64,000 bases of DNA from Meghimatium bilineatum (GCA_034231615.1 CM067310.1:2373501-2437500); one strand, 5' to 3'; shown: positions 42,800-54,056, numbered from the stretch's first letter. Translations and numbers: made by a program. The notes: generated by a model not told the origin, from the letters alone.

Positions 42800-43215
42800 T
42801 TAACAGAACCCTTCTGTTTGCTATCTTTACTTCTCTCACAACCCTCCTCGCCCCCCTTTCCTTTACCCCGCCCCCATTTTTCACACACACAAGAAACAGT
42901 TGATTTTCTAGTACTCTCTACAACAAATGTCACATTTTGAAAATACGTTGTACTAGATCTGATTTATCAATCCATGCTTCGAGAGTTTCAATATTGCGAC
43001 ATCATCATCAGATTATCAATCCATGCTTCGAGAGTTTTAAAAAGATCGGAGTCTTTATAAGTGGATGGTCTCTATATTCTGTACCAATCTCGTGAATGTC
43101 AATGATTTATTGACCAGGACATGGTGACGTCCTAAGGAATGAGAGAGCATCGAATGCACATCTACTCGGTGAAATGAGAATGGATAAGGGAGACATTTTG
43201 CTTTTACCTGACGAG
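42800..43215. other. unassigned DNA with a short direct repeat
   Basis: tttatcaatccatgcttcgagag (42962) recurs at 43013, 51 bp away. No gene. Confidence 0.55.
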
Positions 43216-43218
43216 CAC

Positions 43219-43655
43219 CTGTTGAATGTAGACACTAGACACACATGATAAATGTTCGATACAATTGTTGAATGTAGACACTAGACATAGATGATAAATG
43301 TTGGATACAATTGTTGAATGTAGACACTAAACATAGATGATAAATGTTGGATACAATTGTTGAATGTAGACACTAGACATAGATGATAAATGTTGGATAC
43401 AATTGTTGAATGTAGACACTAAACATACATGATAAATGTTGGATACAATTGTTGAATGTAGACACTAAACATACATGATAAATGTTGGATACAATTGTTG
43501 AATGTAGACACTAGACATAGATGATAAATGTTGGATACAATTGTTGAATGTATACACTAGACATAGATGATAAATGTTGGATACAATTGTTGAATGTATA
43601 CACTAGACATACATGATAAATGTTGGATACAATTGTTGAATGTAGACACTAGATA
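43219..43655. repeat. 46-bp minisatellite, about 9.5 copies
   Basis: Unit TTGTTGAATGTAGACACTAG-ACATAGATGATAAATGTTGG-ATACAA with variants ctag/ctaa and tagac/tatac. Confidence 0.94.
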
Positions 43656-43709
43656 TCCTATATCAGTTTGTGACATATTTCATTATCTACTCACACTAAA
43701 ATGCATCTA

Positions 43710-43885
43710 TCGTATCTTCTTCTTCTTCTTTCTGTCCTCATGTACCTTTCGGTGTTGAGGGGAGAGTGAGTGTACGGTCTTTTGCCCTTCTATTTGCCTC
43801 CTCTGCTGTTATATTTCCGAGTGTCTCAAATACACTATCTATCCACCTTTTACGAGGGGGTCCAATAGGTCGACTGTTTTAGTAT
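43710..43885 (-). pseudogene. LINE 3' end with (AAG)n tail
   Basis: Minus strand: PIGPPRKRWIDSVFETLGNI, TAEEANRRAKDRTLTLPSTP, stop, then gaagaagaag. Same 3' organisation as 5480-5987. Confidence 0.75.
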
Positions 43886-44369
43886 CGTTTGTTAAGTGTT
43901 TAGTGTTTTTTCTATCGTATAAATAACCAAAATATTAGAGGATGTCCTACAAAATGGAGAGTTCCGCAGTAATCAAACCAAAAAATAGTAAATACTGAAT
44001 CAATTATAAAGGTTATTATAAAATCCTAACTATCAACGTAAAAAAATAATAATAGCTAACAATAAAACAATGATGAAACACAATTTTCCATGTTATGGTC
44101 CAACATGGACTTTTCTCAAGAAACACATAAATAACAAAAAACGCACAAAATCATAAAAATATTAACAACTAGGATAACTTGGACATGTTTTTCTCACCAA
44201 AAAAAAAACAACATTACTAAGTCGCGTCAGTTTGTGACTATGTCACTGGCCTACCTATTCATTTATTTCTATAATATTCCTGTTTATAAAAACTACCTTT
44301 TTTCTAGTCCATTATTTCCTGCTTAAACATGTTATCAATGAAGTATTGACAGGCTGTGAATACTTGCTG

Positions 44370-44425
44370 CATGTCTGTGTATGTGTGTGTGTCTGTGTGT
44401 GTATGTGTGTGTCTGTGTGTGTTTA
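44370..44425. repeat. (TG)n-rich microsatellite
   Basis: tgtgtgtgtctgtgtgtgta and similar. Confidence 0.85.
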
Positions 44426-44624
44426 TTCTGTTATGTGGTGACACTACGTCCGTATAATAAAAAAATATATCGATAATAGCTGTTGTTTTCTCTAACTCCC
44501 TACTATAGAAAAAAATACAACAGTACCAGAGAAAGTCAATAATGGAAGAAAAAACAACAATAATACTTTAATCATGTAGTCAATTAAAAAAAAAATGTTT
44601 CATTCAGTTTTACGCACAAGATAA

Positions 44625-44920
44625 ATACACAGAATCAATGTTTCGACTACAAGGCCTTTTTATCAAAATAAGGACAAACCAAATACAAACAACGGGGGAA
44701 AAAATAAACAAATTACTCTTGTCTGCTAATGTATCGTACCAGGTAACATAGGACATTTACGATGAATTCTACTTTACGTTGTCCTATTCTCCTGTATGGT
44801 AACATAGATACCCATATACTTTCTAATGTAGTGTGTTCAATTCTATTTCTACTTTTTTGTTATCTTCATCTTGATAAAGGTATTGTGCTCGAAACGTTGA
44901 TTCTGTGTAGTTTACTTATT
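44625..44920. repeat. inner foldback carrying two inverted GAAACGT-family copies
   Basis: acagaatcaatgtttcgact...aaggcctttttatcaaaa (left) faces cttgataaaggtattgtgct-cgaaacgttgattctgtg (right); the inner arms gtaccaggtaacataggac and gtcctattctcctgtatggt also pair. Confidence 0.65.
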
Positions 44921-45429
44921 TATACAATTGGATTACATAATTGTTTTTGTGAGATAAAAAGTGTATACGTTTCAGCGTGTACAATGTGTGCTCTACGTCA
45001 CATTTACTGCTACTACCAGCGACATTTTAAAGATGAGCCCATATTTCTCTGACGAAGAAAACAGATAACCCCACACTATATTATTCAATATAAATAAAAC
45101 AAGGGAGTCAGAAAGGGATGCGATTATACCTAGAAAAAAGTTATTTATCTGCTGTTGCTGGTTGTTGATTTCCTGTGGGAGAATATTTTGTTTATATTCG
45201 TTATGGTTTTGTGTTTTTACCTGTTTTTGTTGTCTTGATAAAGGTCCAAATTGGACCGACACATTTGTTCTTTGTTTTATTGTTATTTTCTATATTTTAT
45301 TATTTTACATTGATAGTTTTTAGTAACCTATTGATAGTTTTTACTAACCTATTTACCTTATTTGTATTTACCTCTATTTGTCTGGTTACTGCGGCACTTC
45401 CTTTTTGTCGGACATCCTCCGAAATTTGG

Positions 45430-46060
45430 TTTATTTAAAAAAGTTATTCAACTGTTTTCGTTCGCAAATCCATAGTTTCCATGATACTTTTGGTTATCTT
45501 TCTTTGAAAAGTGGTAAAAGTGAGAAGAGTTTGCCCGTCATTTGACTAATTTACTAGAATTTTCTTTCAAAAACTCAAATTAAGTAAAATTGTAACAGAA
45601 TAACTCCAGCACCCCAGACGACGGCTGAAACCCCACAAATCTAGTTTTTAAAAACACAGCAGTGGCATCGTTAACTACTACAAACAAAAATAATGTTCAA
45701 GACAAACCCAGACCTGTTACATAACAAGATAAAGATAATATAAACAGTTTATTGAATCCAAAACACATGTAGACTTCCAACTTGACCACTATCGCTACTT
45801 TATATTCTCTTCATAAAGGGTGCACATTTGACTTAGCTTTCTCATTTTACTAAGACAAATTTGACACACAGGAAGTTGGTTTCACTTTTAATTGGTCCGT
45901 ATCTTGTATAAAGACAACATCAAACCATTGTAAATCCGACGTCAAGTTAGGTTCAATTCGCAACAGCTAAAGTTCATGAACATCAAGGGATAAATGTTCC
46001 AGTGTAGGGTAACAACCCTAAACAGGAGTTAAGTGGCTGGAGGTTTCGTACGACCCAATG
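45430..46060. other. unassigned DNA
   Basis: No coding or repeat feature recognised. Confidence 0.45.
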
Positions 46061-46062
46061 AC

Positions 46063-46528
46063 TCGCGCGCAGTTTTGCTGATCACTGAAGACACACATAA
46101 TAACGCACACATATAAACGTTTCGATCACAAGGTCTTTATGAAGCCAAATATTGAACATACACAACAGAAAACGATAAGTAAGAACAATAGAAGTTCACA
46201 TGGCCAAGTTAACTGTAATGTGAATTACACATTAATTCTCTAGATCGAGGTAAGATTCTAGGAACTACAATAAGAGACATGTCAAGACTATGATGGACAC
46301 ATGCTGTCTAATATATTATAAACATTACACTGGAAGACTCTGGATAGCTTGCACAGAATCGTAAGGCTTACACTCATTACAATTAACTTGGCCATGTGAA
46401 CGTCAATAGTTCTTACTTCTCATTTTCTGTTCTGTATGTTCAATTGTCTTGACAAAGGTCTTTTGATAGAAACGTCAATTTGTGTGTGTTATATGTGCGT
46501 CTTCAGTGATTAGCACAACTTTATTACC
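46063..46528. mobile_element. foldback element with ~155-bp inverted arms
   Basis: Left arm 46063-46222 (tgatcactgaagacacacat...aaacgtttcgatcacaaggt...gttcacatggccaagttaac) pairs with right arm 46374-46528 (gttaattgt complement ...cttggccatgtgaacgtcaa...tgacaaaggtcttttgatag-aaacgtcaa...gcgtcttcagtgattagca). I estimate about 80% arm identity by eye. The spacer (46240-46372) holds a LINE tail relic reading ITLEDSG.LAQNR.AY. Confidence 0.75.
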
Positions 46529-46529
46529 C

Positions 46530-46880
46530 TGCTCCTCTATTTATCTGTTGGATTTCAATTTTGCAGCAGTGAGTACATATTATCGACCCCTTCTCAACAA
46601 CTGTCAAACTTTAACAGTCTCCCCCCCCTCTCCCTTGTTGATGTAATTTATGGGGAAGCCCTATATTTGTTGGCTCTAGCAGATGTGACAAATTAGACAA
46701 TTTAAAATCTTTCTGGATATACAATTATTTCTATCATGGTAATTTGTGCATTTTTATCCAATTCTTTAATGCATAAATTTCTGGGGGAAGATCCATCCCA
46801 GATGAATAAACTATGGCAAGGGCAAACTGAAAAATAAATTTACAATTATTAAGAAACTAGATGATCTGCACATAGATGAA
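46530..46880. other. unassigned DNA
   Basis: 46530-46580 continues the dispersed tail shared with 1860-1910; a C-run at 46621; otherwise nothing. Confidence 0.5.
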
Positions 46881-47045
46881 GCTTGGGCTATTAAATACTA
46901 TCCAAAAAAGGTAAAATAATATATTTTTGACATAAAATCATAATGGATTAGAACAATTAATGATGGTGGAAAAGTATCTAAAAAATAAAATAAAAGACAG
47001 ACCAAGACTGCGATGGACAAATTAAATCAACTTCTAAACATTATC

Positions 47046-47548
47046 TTGGAAGAGGCTGGACAGCTTGCATAGAACCGGGAGCTAGAAGAGGCTGGACAGC
47101 TTGCATAGAACCGGGAGCTAGAAGAGGCTGGACAGCTTGCATAGAACCGGGAGCTAGAAGAGGCTTGACAGCTTGCATAGAACCGGGAGCTAGAAGAGGC
47201 TTGACAGCTTGCATAGAACCGGGAGCTAGAAGAGGCTGGACAGCTTGCATAGAACCGGGAGCTAGAAGAGGCTGGACAGCTTGCATAGAACCGGGAGCTA
47301 GAAGAGGCTGGACAGCTTGCATAGAACCGGGAGCTAGAAGAGGCTGGACAGCTTGCATAGAACCGGGAGCTAGAAGAGGCTGGACAGCTTGCATAGAACC
47401 GGGAGCTAGAAGAGGCTTGACAGCTTGCATAGAACCGGGAGCTAGAAGAGGCTTGACAGCTTGCATAGAACCGGGAGCTAGAAGAGGCTGGACAGCTTGC
47501 ATAGAACCGGGAGCTAGAAGAGGCTGGACAGCTTGCATAGAACCGGGA
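47046..47548. repeat. 36-bp minisatellite, 14 copies, born from LINE C-terminal codons
   Basis: Unit AGAAGAGGCTGGACAGCTTG-CATAGAACCGGGAGCT; variants only at ggctgg/ggcttg. The last unit runs directly into the remaining LINE codons (gggaggcttacagagtagca). Confidence 0.95.
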
Positions 47549-47624
47549 GGCTTACAGAGTAGCAGTGATAACAACGTTCTGTAAAGGGCAAATCACATAG
47601 AAGAATATATAGAAAAAATATATT

Positions 47625-47682
47625 GAAAAACAGAGATTGAAAAACAGAGATTGAAAAACAGAGATTGAAAAACAGAGATTGA
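47625..47682. repeat. 14-bp tandem repeat, 4-5 copies
   Basis: Unit ATTGAAAAACAGAG. Confidence 0.9.
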
Positions 47683-47884
47683 AATGGTTCTGTTACTTGA
47701 TGAGAATGAAACCTTATTGGCCAGCGGCAAGAGCACACAACATGAACATGGAAACAGCAAGAGGCAGAAGAAGACAGACTAAGAAGAATGTGGATTGAAG
47801 GAGTTACCAACATTCTGAGACATCACAATATTACTGCATATCAGCGACCAAGCGAGTCTTAACCTGAATACCGATCGGCATTCA

Positions 47885-48300
47885 ATCCAACGACACCTCG
47901 CAGCATAAGCAGAGAAAAGACAATAGACAGATATTCAAATTTGTTGTATACAATTTAAGTGTTTGGCCTTAATTGGTTCCAGGCAATTTTTGTCTAAAAT
48001 AACCAGAAATATATCGAACTTTTTGGGGCAATTTGGGTCTAAAATAACCAGAAATAGATCGAATTTTTTGACAACTGTGAATCAAACTCTTACTATCAAT
48101 GGAATAAAAAAAATATAAAGTACAGGCCGACAGCCTGTATTCTTCGATAGACATTACATGATACACCACCTACGAGTAAAAGGCATCTTGAATAGACATA
48201 GTATATTTAGCCGAAATCTGCGGTCACCTGTCTATGAAAGAAAGCTTTGAGAAACCACTCTACTGCACATAGGAAGTAAGAGACATTTGCTCGCATAGTG
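47885..48300. other. unassigned DNA
   Basis: A 55-base-spaced local duplication (caatttttgtctaaaataac / caatttgggtctaaaataac with ccagaaata) at 47982-48062. No gene. Confidence 0.55.
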
Positions 48301-48302
48301 AC

Positions 48303-49280
48303 AAACAAACAAACAAACATAGCTTTAATCAGCTCTCTTACAAACAAACAAACAAACAAACATAGCTTTAATCAGCTCTCTTACAAACAAACAAACATAG
48401 CTTTAATCAGTTCTCTTACAAACAAACAAACATAGCTTTAATCAGCTCTCTTACAAACAAACAAACATAGCTTTAATCAGCTCTCTTACAAACAAACAAA
48501 CAAACATAGCTTTAATCAGCTCTCTTACAAACAAACAAACATAGCTTTAATCAGCTCTCTTACAAACAAACAAACATAGCTTTAATCAGCTCTCTTACAA
48601 ACAAACAAACATAGCTTTAATAAGCTCTCTTACAAACAAACAAACATAGCTTTAATCAGCTCTCTTACAAACAAACAAACATAGCTTTAATCAGCTCTCT
48701 TACAAACAAACAAACAAACATAGCTTTAATCAGCTCTCTTACAAACAAACAAACATAGCTTTAATCAGCTCTCTTACAAACAAACAAACAAACATAGCTT
48801 TAATCAGCTCTCTTACAAACAAACAAACATAGCTTTAATCAGCTCTCTTACAAACAAACAAACATAGCTTTAATCAGCTCTCTTACAAACAAACAAACAA
48901 ACATAGCTTTAATCAGCTCTCTTACAAACAAACAAACATAGCTTTAATCAGCTCTCTTACAAACAAACAAACATAGCTTTAATCAGCTCTCTTACAAACA
49001 CACAAACATAGCTTTAATCAGCTCTCTTACAACAAACAAACAAACATAGCTTTACTCAGCTCTCTTACAAACAAACAAACATAGCTTTAATCAGCTCTCT
49101 TACAAACAAACAAACATAGCTTTAATCAGCTCTCTTACAAACAAACAAACATAGCTTTAATCAGCTCTCTTACAAACAAACAAACATAGCTTTAATCAGC
49201 TCTCTTACAAACAAACATAGCTTTAATCAGCTCTCTTACAACAAACAAACAAACATAGCTTTAATCAGCTCTCTTACAAA
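48303..49280. repeat. 33-bp minisatellite with variable (ACAA)n, about 28 copies
   Basis: Constant part CATAGCTTTAATCAGCTCTC-TTACAA followed by two to five ACAA/AACA steps, so unit length is 33 plus multiples of four (one 29-bp unit near 49205). Confidence 0.95.
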
Positions 49281-49289
49281 CTCGCAAGA

Positions 49290-50255
49290 AATCTAATCTA
49301 ATAATCTGCATGTTCTAAATAATTGATATTACACAAAAACCTTCAAACTCACCGATTTCCATCTTTGACAGAATTTTATTTTAAATGAATTGATTTATGA
49401 TCGATTAATTGTAATTAGGATACTTGAACTATTTGATTCACGTATCTAGAACTTAGCATGAACAATTTGGAATATATTCATGCAATGAGGGAAGCCTCGT
49501 TATAGTAATATTAAAGGCGATAAATTACATTTCCAAAATATTTTGTAATTTCAAAACAAATGAGCGGGAAATTGCATTAAAACTGTGCACTATATCATTC
49601 GTAAATATGCCAACAAAAATTGTTTAAGTGTAGCAGTAGTTTTGCGTGGAACATTATACAAAGTGTCGACGTTTGGACCAATAAACCGTTATCAATATAG
49701 GAATAAACAAAGAAAAATAAAAAAATTCTTGCCTGTTGTCGAAACCCATAGTCATAACTGTTTTGATGGTTGTTCTGCAAAGAATATTCTATTTTTTGTT
49801 TTCTATTTTTGTTTTGCCATCTGGAATCCATCTGCTGCTGGTAGTGACAGTATGTTTTCATTCATTATATAAGTACATGTCCAATGTCTCCATCCTGATG
49901 TCCTTTTTTTGTGAAAAATCGCTGGTGGGGGGGGGGGGGTCTATTTATCTGTCTTTTGGCAAAGTTTCTAGCACTAAAAGTAAAGTTCCAATTTGCTAGG
50001 GGGGGGGGGGGGGGGAGGGAGTTTGAGGAGAGGAGGGTGTTGAACGCCTCAGCCTCGCCCCTTATCTACGATTCCACCGTTTTCTTATTATTGTTGCACT
50101 AATTCATTTTCCAGTCTTCTCTAATTTGCTTGCTTAACTTGAATTCTTCCTAATCAATTTAAGAATTTTTTTCAGACACTCATTTTATAATAAATTTAAT
50201 TTCTTCTCCATCGCTTTTGTTATGTGCTGGTTCTTTGCAAATTTGCATTTTTCCC
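49290..50255. other. unassigned DNA with two long G-runs
   Basis: G-runs at about 49926-49940 and 49999-50016. A member of the stem-loop family (tgtcgacgtttggaccaata) lies on the minus strand near 49665-49690. Open frames here (49585-49872 both strands) show no domain. Confidence 0.5.
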
Positions 50256-50261
50256 CCTACA

Positions 50262-50572
50262 ATAGAACATATACAAATATAACATATACAAATATAACAC
50301 ATACAGATATAACACATACAAATATAACACATACAGATATAACACATACAGATATAACACATACAGATATAACATATACAGATATAACATATACAGATAT
50401 AACATATACAGATATAACATATACAAATATAACACATACAGATATAACACATACAAATATAACACATACAGATATAACACATACAGATATAACACATACA
50501 GATATAACACATACAGATATAACATATACAGATATAACATATACAGATATAACATATACAAATATATATATA
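50262..50572. repeat. 15-bp minisatellite, about 20 copies
   Basis: Unit ATATAACACATACAG with variants cata/taca and aaat. The 169- and 136-codon frames across it are period artefacts. Confidence 0.95.
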
Positions 50573-50639
50573 CATCTGTCGCAACGTCTTATTAAATACA
50601 GTCAAGATAATACCAATCATCACATGAATTGATAACAGC

Positions 50640-51419
50640 ATTGAGTATGAAAGTGTTGATAACATTAATGGCAGGTGTACCAAGGGCAACTGATAATATT
50701 GAGGTGTTAATATATCCTGCTACAGACAGCCTATGTTGCTGTAACACAAAGAGGGGGATGTGATTATATACACTGATGGATCTGTAATTAGGCATGTTCG
50801 CAGTGCTTGGGCCTTTACAGCTCAGTGCGCAGGTAAAACGATCAAGGAGGAAAGTGGTGCCTTTGCGGTCACTACGAGTAGTATGACCATGGAGACTATG
50901 GCGGTGACCAAGGCATTTGAGTGGCTACGCACACAGAAAGTAACGCAGGTCTGCATCTTGAGTGACTCTATGAGTATGATTAAGAAGGTACAAGTGGGTC
51001 TCGTTCGCGAACAGTGGATTGAGGCCTTGAGAAATGCGAGCTTGAAGGCGGTTACATTTATTTTCGTGCCGGGACATGTGGGCGTTCGAGGCAATGAAAG
51101 AGCGGATCAACTGGCATCGTGTGCGATTGTGGCAAAGGGCGATGGGGCAATGGATCGCGCTGACGTTTTGAACTCCTTAAGAGATATAACACGCGAGAGT
51201 GAGACGAATGTGGATGATGATTCCTTTTCAATGGCTAGGATTAAAGATCAGGGATTGAGATGCGGTGTTGCTAGAGGTGAACATTTTGGAGGGCGCAGAA
51301 GAATGATGGTCAACCAGCATATGACCGGTACTGTCAGCAGAAGTATGATGGCGGATACACTCAAGGAGAGATCGGAGCAACTATGGATGTGTCCAGTTTG
51401 CAGTGATGATGATCCGACG

Positions 51420-51455
<36 letters not shown>
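50640..51455 (+). pseudogene. 5'-truncated LINE 3' end with intact RNase H (family C)
   Basis: A 222-codon frame (50760-51428) encodes a complete-looking RNase H: IIYTDGSVIRHVRSAWAF (first Asp), METMAVTKAFEWL (Glu), VCILSDSMSMIKK (Asp), FIFVPGHVGVRGNERADQLA (His and Asp). It continues MARIKDQGLRCGVARGEHFG, MMVNQHMTGTVSRSMMADTL and EQLWMCPVCSDDDPTTN, then a stop and an (ACTA)n tail (51418-51455). The RT and endonuclease are missing, so the element cannot move by itself, but this part has no lesion. A decayed relative is at 18265-18760 (-). Confidence 0.85.
51418..51455. repeat. (ACTA)n LINE 3' tail
   Basis: About nine CTAA/ACTA steps starting inside the LINE stop codon region; the same tail in decayed form ends the 18265 copy. 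Confidence 0.85.
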
Positions 51456-51456
<1 letters not shown>

Positions 51457-51499
51457 ATATTTGCTTGTGGTATTTTCTCCTTATTGTTGCTATATTATA

Positions 51500-51890
51500 T
51501 TTATTTATCTATACGCTGTGGACCTCGTTTGCTTTGCAGCGTGATGGGTACAAGAGTTATATGAAGATGGTTTTCTTGTGTGCTTTTTTGTAAGCTTGTC
51601 CCCCTTGCTTCTTTGATTTCTGTGATCCATCTTTTACATGGTCTGCCTCTGGCTTTATAGCCGTGATGTCTATGTGTCATGGTCATCTGTAGCATGCTGC
51701 CTGTCGGTAGTCTGGAAGCGTATGCAAACTAATTGATCTGTTGTCTTTTGATGTGTTCCAATACTGATATTATTTTAGTTATCTGTCTGATGTTATCGTT
51801 TCTAATTCTATCTCTTAATGACACTCTGAGTATTCTTCGTAGACATGTCTTGTGCTGTCATTGTCCAGGTTGCCATATTGTCTAATAATA
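51500..51890 (-). pseudogene. LINE C-terminus relic
   Basis: Minus strand, distal to proximal: CLRRILRVSLRDRIRNDNIR, the EHIKRQQIS-type stretch, LQMTMTHRHHGYKARGRPCK-RWITEIKEA, ITLQSKRGPQRI. Same family as the insertion at 20246 and the fragment at 63835. Confidence 0.75.
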
Positions 51891-52039
51891 AAATTTTTAC
51901 AAAATTTAGCAGTTTGAAATGTCACTTGCTATAAGATTTATATTTAAGTCATGTTTGTGTGTTTTTTGTTACAATTAAACATTGATAAAGTTTAGGCACT
52001 GTTTATTATTTAAATTGATGACAACATGAAAAAAGTATG

Positions 52040-52125
52040 TTCATATACCCAATATTGCCCAGCATTGCCAAGCATTGCCCAGTATTGCCCAAGTATTTTC
52101 CAGTATTGCCTAGTATTGATCAAGG
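52040..52125. repeat. ~11-bp degenerate tandem repeat
   Basis: Variants of AGTATTGCCCA. Confidence 0.75.
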
Positions 52126-52345
52126 TTCGATATTGGTGACTAGTAAGATCAAGCAAGATCTATACACAATTGAGCTAAACGATCACAAACTGGAAAAAGT
52201 TACTACCTTCAAATATCTTGGGTACCAAATATATTATGACGATAATTCAGGAGATAAGATCAAATTAAGATTCGACATAGCCATAGTTGCAACGGCAAAG
52301 CTGAAAATGATTGGGAAAGGTACGATCAGTATTATGGTCATTCCG
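52125..52345 (+). pseudogene. LINE RT thumb relic
   Basis: YTIELNDHKLEKVTTFKYLG, then AKLKMIGKGTISI; the L..V..F.YLG block is the RT thumb signature. Followed at 52355-52450 by a decayed SINE-like fragment (gaatgtgctgggccgaaaat, tgtattacattctctctggc). Confidence 0.6.
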
Positions 52346-52454
52346 AAAACGAATGTGCTGGGCCGAAAATCATTAATTTCGCAGCTCCGCTGTATAACTA
52401 GCAGCACAATGTATTACATTCTCTCTGGCTCAAATCATACATTTATACGTGTAA

Positions 52455-52515
52455 TTAATAATAATAATAATGATAATAATAATAATAATAATAATAGTTA
52501 TAGTTATAGTAATAA
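52455..52515. repeat. (AAT)n/(AAC) microsatellite
   Basis: aataataataatgataataa and similar. Confidence 0.9.
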
Positions 52516-52559
52516 TAACAGTAATAGTGACTCATATTTGTTACCCATAACTTAACTTG

Positions 52560-53450
52560 GCGCATGCGGTTGCGTCTGTGGGTCTCACCAATGGCTCACT
52601 AGACAAACCAACCATGCAACAGAAAAACTTAGTAGATGACATGCCTTTATATTGAGGTTATCTTCTTATAGAAGCTTCATGGCACGTCATCTATACAATC
52701 CCGTAGTTGTAACCTTCGATAACAGTTACCGACGTTGTGCTTGAACTAGTTACCGTGTGTGGACGGTACAACTAAGAAAACTGCCGCAAGTGCCAGAGTT
52801 GTGCCCTGATGTCGACGTCTGTTTTTGGCAGCATTAGACTCGAAACACCATCGAGTCGAATGACTGCTGGAACAGAGGGCGGAGCACTTATGGGAATGCC
52901 CCTCGTGCTGTGAGTCCAGTTTCTGATCAAGAATCAAGAACTTAACTGATATTAATTTATTCAATGAACTGTCCTGTTCGTCTTGTGGCGTCGTACAGAG
53001 AGCGTCGTACGTCGTACTCCTTGTGGTGCCGTACAGTGGGCGGTTCTGTAAAACATTTTCTGTGTTTTAGTTATGTTTTCCAGACAGGTTATATCTGTCA
53101 ATCATGGTTTTAGTCTGTTCACGTGACATCACATCACACATAGTGTGTTACAGCGCAGTGATACGTGTGTTTATGTACATTGATGTAATATCTGTTATAC
53201 AATTCACTATACAAGATATATAAAAAATGATTGGATGTTGGGCAAGGAGAAGGGCGAACGTCTAAGGAAAATTCAACTGAATATGTGGTAAACATATACT
53301 GTATGTATGATGACGTCAGCAAGATGGCTATCTGATGTACACCTGCAAACATATATTGTCTTATGACGAAATCCGCAAGTTGGCTGTCTGATGTACACCT
53401 GGAAACACTTGATTGTTCTGCAAATATACAAACACATTTTCTATCTCTCT
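52560..53450. other. unassigned DNA
   Basis: Short local duplications only (gtcgtac at 52990-53015; tgatgtacacctg at 53333 and 53389). No coding signal. Confidence 0.5.
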
Positions 53451-53454
53451 TTAG

Positions 53455-53697
53455 CCGCGACCAATAGCTAAATAAGACCTAACAACAGAGTAAAAACAAA
53501 GCAGAATCAGGCTTCGTACGTGATGTTTTTTTATTATTTACATAATTTTCGTTGGTCACTATTTATATACTTTATCGCGCGGGTATCTCCTGCTAACGTG
53601 AACCAACGAAATGCATGGGAATAATTTAAATAAAAAACATGAACCAAAAATCTTGATTAACAGTTGTTGGTAAGTTTTCTAATCGCGAAAGTCACGT
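53455..53697. mobile_element. MITE, second copy of the 41038 family
   Basis: Left end CCGCGACCAATAGCTAAATA-AGACCTAACAACAG matches the 41369 end; right end (cagttgttggtaag...cgcgaaagtcacg) is the diverged inverse. Interior shares cgtacgtgatgttttt and aaccaacgaaatgcatggga with the 41-kb copy. Confidence 0.7.
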
Positions 53698-53770
53698 TTT
53701 AACACGCTTTTCTCATAGCTTTTTAATGATTTAATTATATGTGTACAGATAGTTGGTGAATTAATTGTTG

Positions 53771-53787
53771 GGGGGGGGGGGGGGGGA
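53771..53787. repeat. poly-G tract
   Basis: About seventeen G in a row after gttgttg... in AT-rich DNA. Confidence 0.9.
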
Positions 53788-54056
53788 GAATCCACGTTGG
53801 TTTTTATGGTTTTACATAGCATGGAAAACGTGTTGTCGCTAACATTCACACACAATGTGCGCTAAAATATTGTAATATTATTATAAAACATAAATAGATC
53901 TGTAATTGTGTACAGTTTCGCTGTGACACTCGCGATAGTTTTCAAGATATTGTAGTGGGGAGTTTGTTAAGAAACTACGACTTGTGTAACTCTATGATTC
54001 CATGTATGTACACGTAAATTTAAGTAGGAAGCCAGAGGATAATATTTTAAAAATTC

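Larger units (their letters stand above)
43934..45423. mobile_element. ~1.5-kb element with ~190-bp inverted ends
   Basis: The left arm (43934-44115: aggatgtcctacaaaatgg...gttccgcagtaatcaaac...tggtccaacatggactttt-ctcaag) is an imperfect inverse of the right arm (45224-45423: cttgataaaggtccaaattg...gtctggttactgcggcactt...tcggacatcct). Between the arms lie 1.1 kb of AT-rich DNA with no transposase or RT, including a smaller foldback (44625-44915). A non-autonomous element; inverted LTR-like ends are known in Penelope-like elements, but nothing here proves that class. Confidence 0.72.
46900..47880 (+). pseudogene. LINE tail(s) disrupted by two tandem expansions
   Basis: Before the array: KDRPRLRWTN; across the array edges: TLEEAGQLA-stop-NREAYRVAVI-TTFCKG, the end of a LINE ORF (EEAxQLAQNRxAYR). 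A second LINE tail follows: IEKQRLKWFCYLMRMKPYWP, NMETARGRRRLRRMWIEGVT-NILRHHNIT. The 36-bp array (47046-47548) and a 14-bp array (47625-47680, attgaaaaacagag, the IEKQ codons) both lie inside it. Confidence 0.75.

Noticed and set aside
44860..44910. Hammerhead ribozyme
   Set aside because: GAAAC is present but the CUGANGA core is not; only a general stem-loop family is claimed.
48303..49280. CRISPR-like regular repeats
   Set aside because: Units abut directly with no unique spacers; the variable part is only (ACAA)n. Other arrays likewise lack spacers, and the genome is eukaryotic.
50180..50689. Cys/Tyr/Ile-rich 169-codon frame that looks like many membrane segments
   Set aside because: Period artefact of the 15-bp array; opposite strand equally open.
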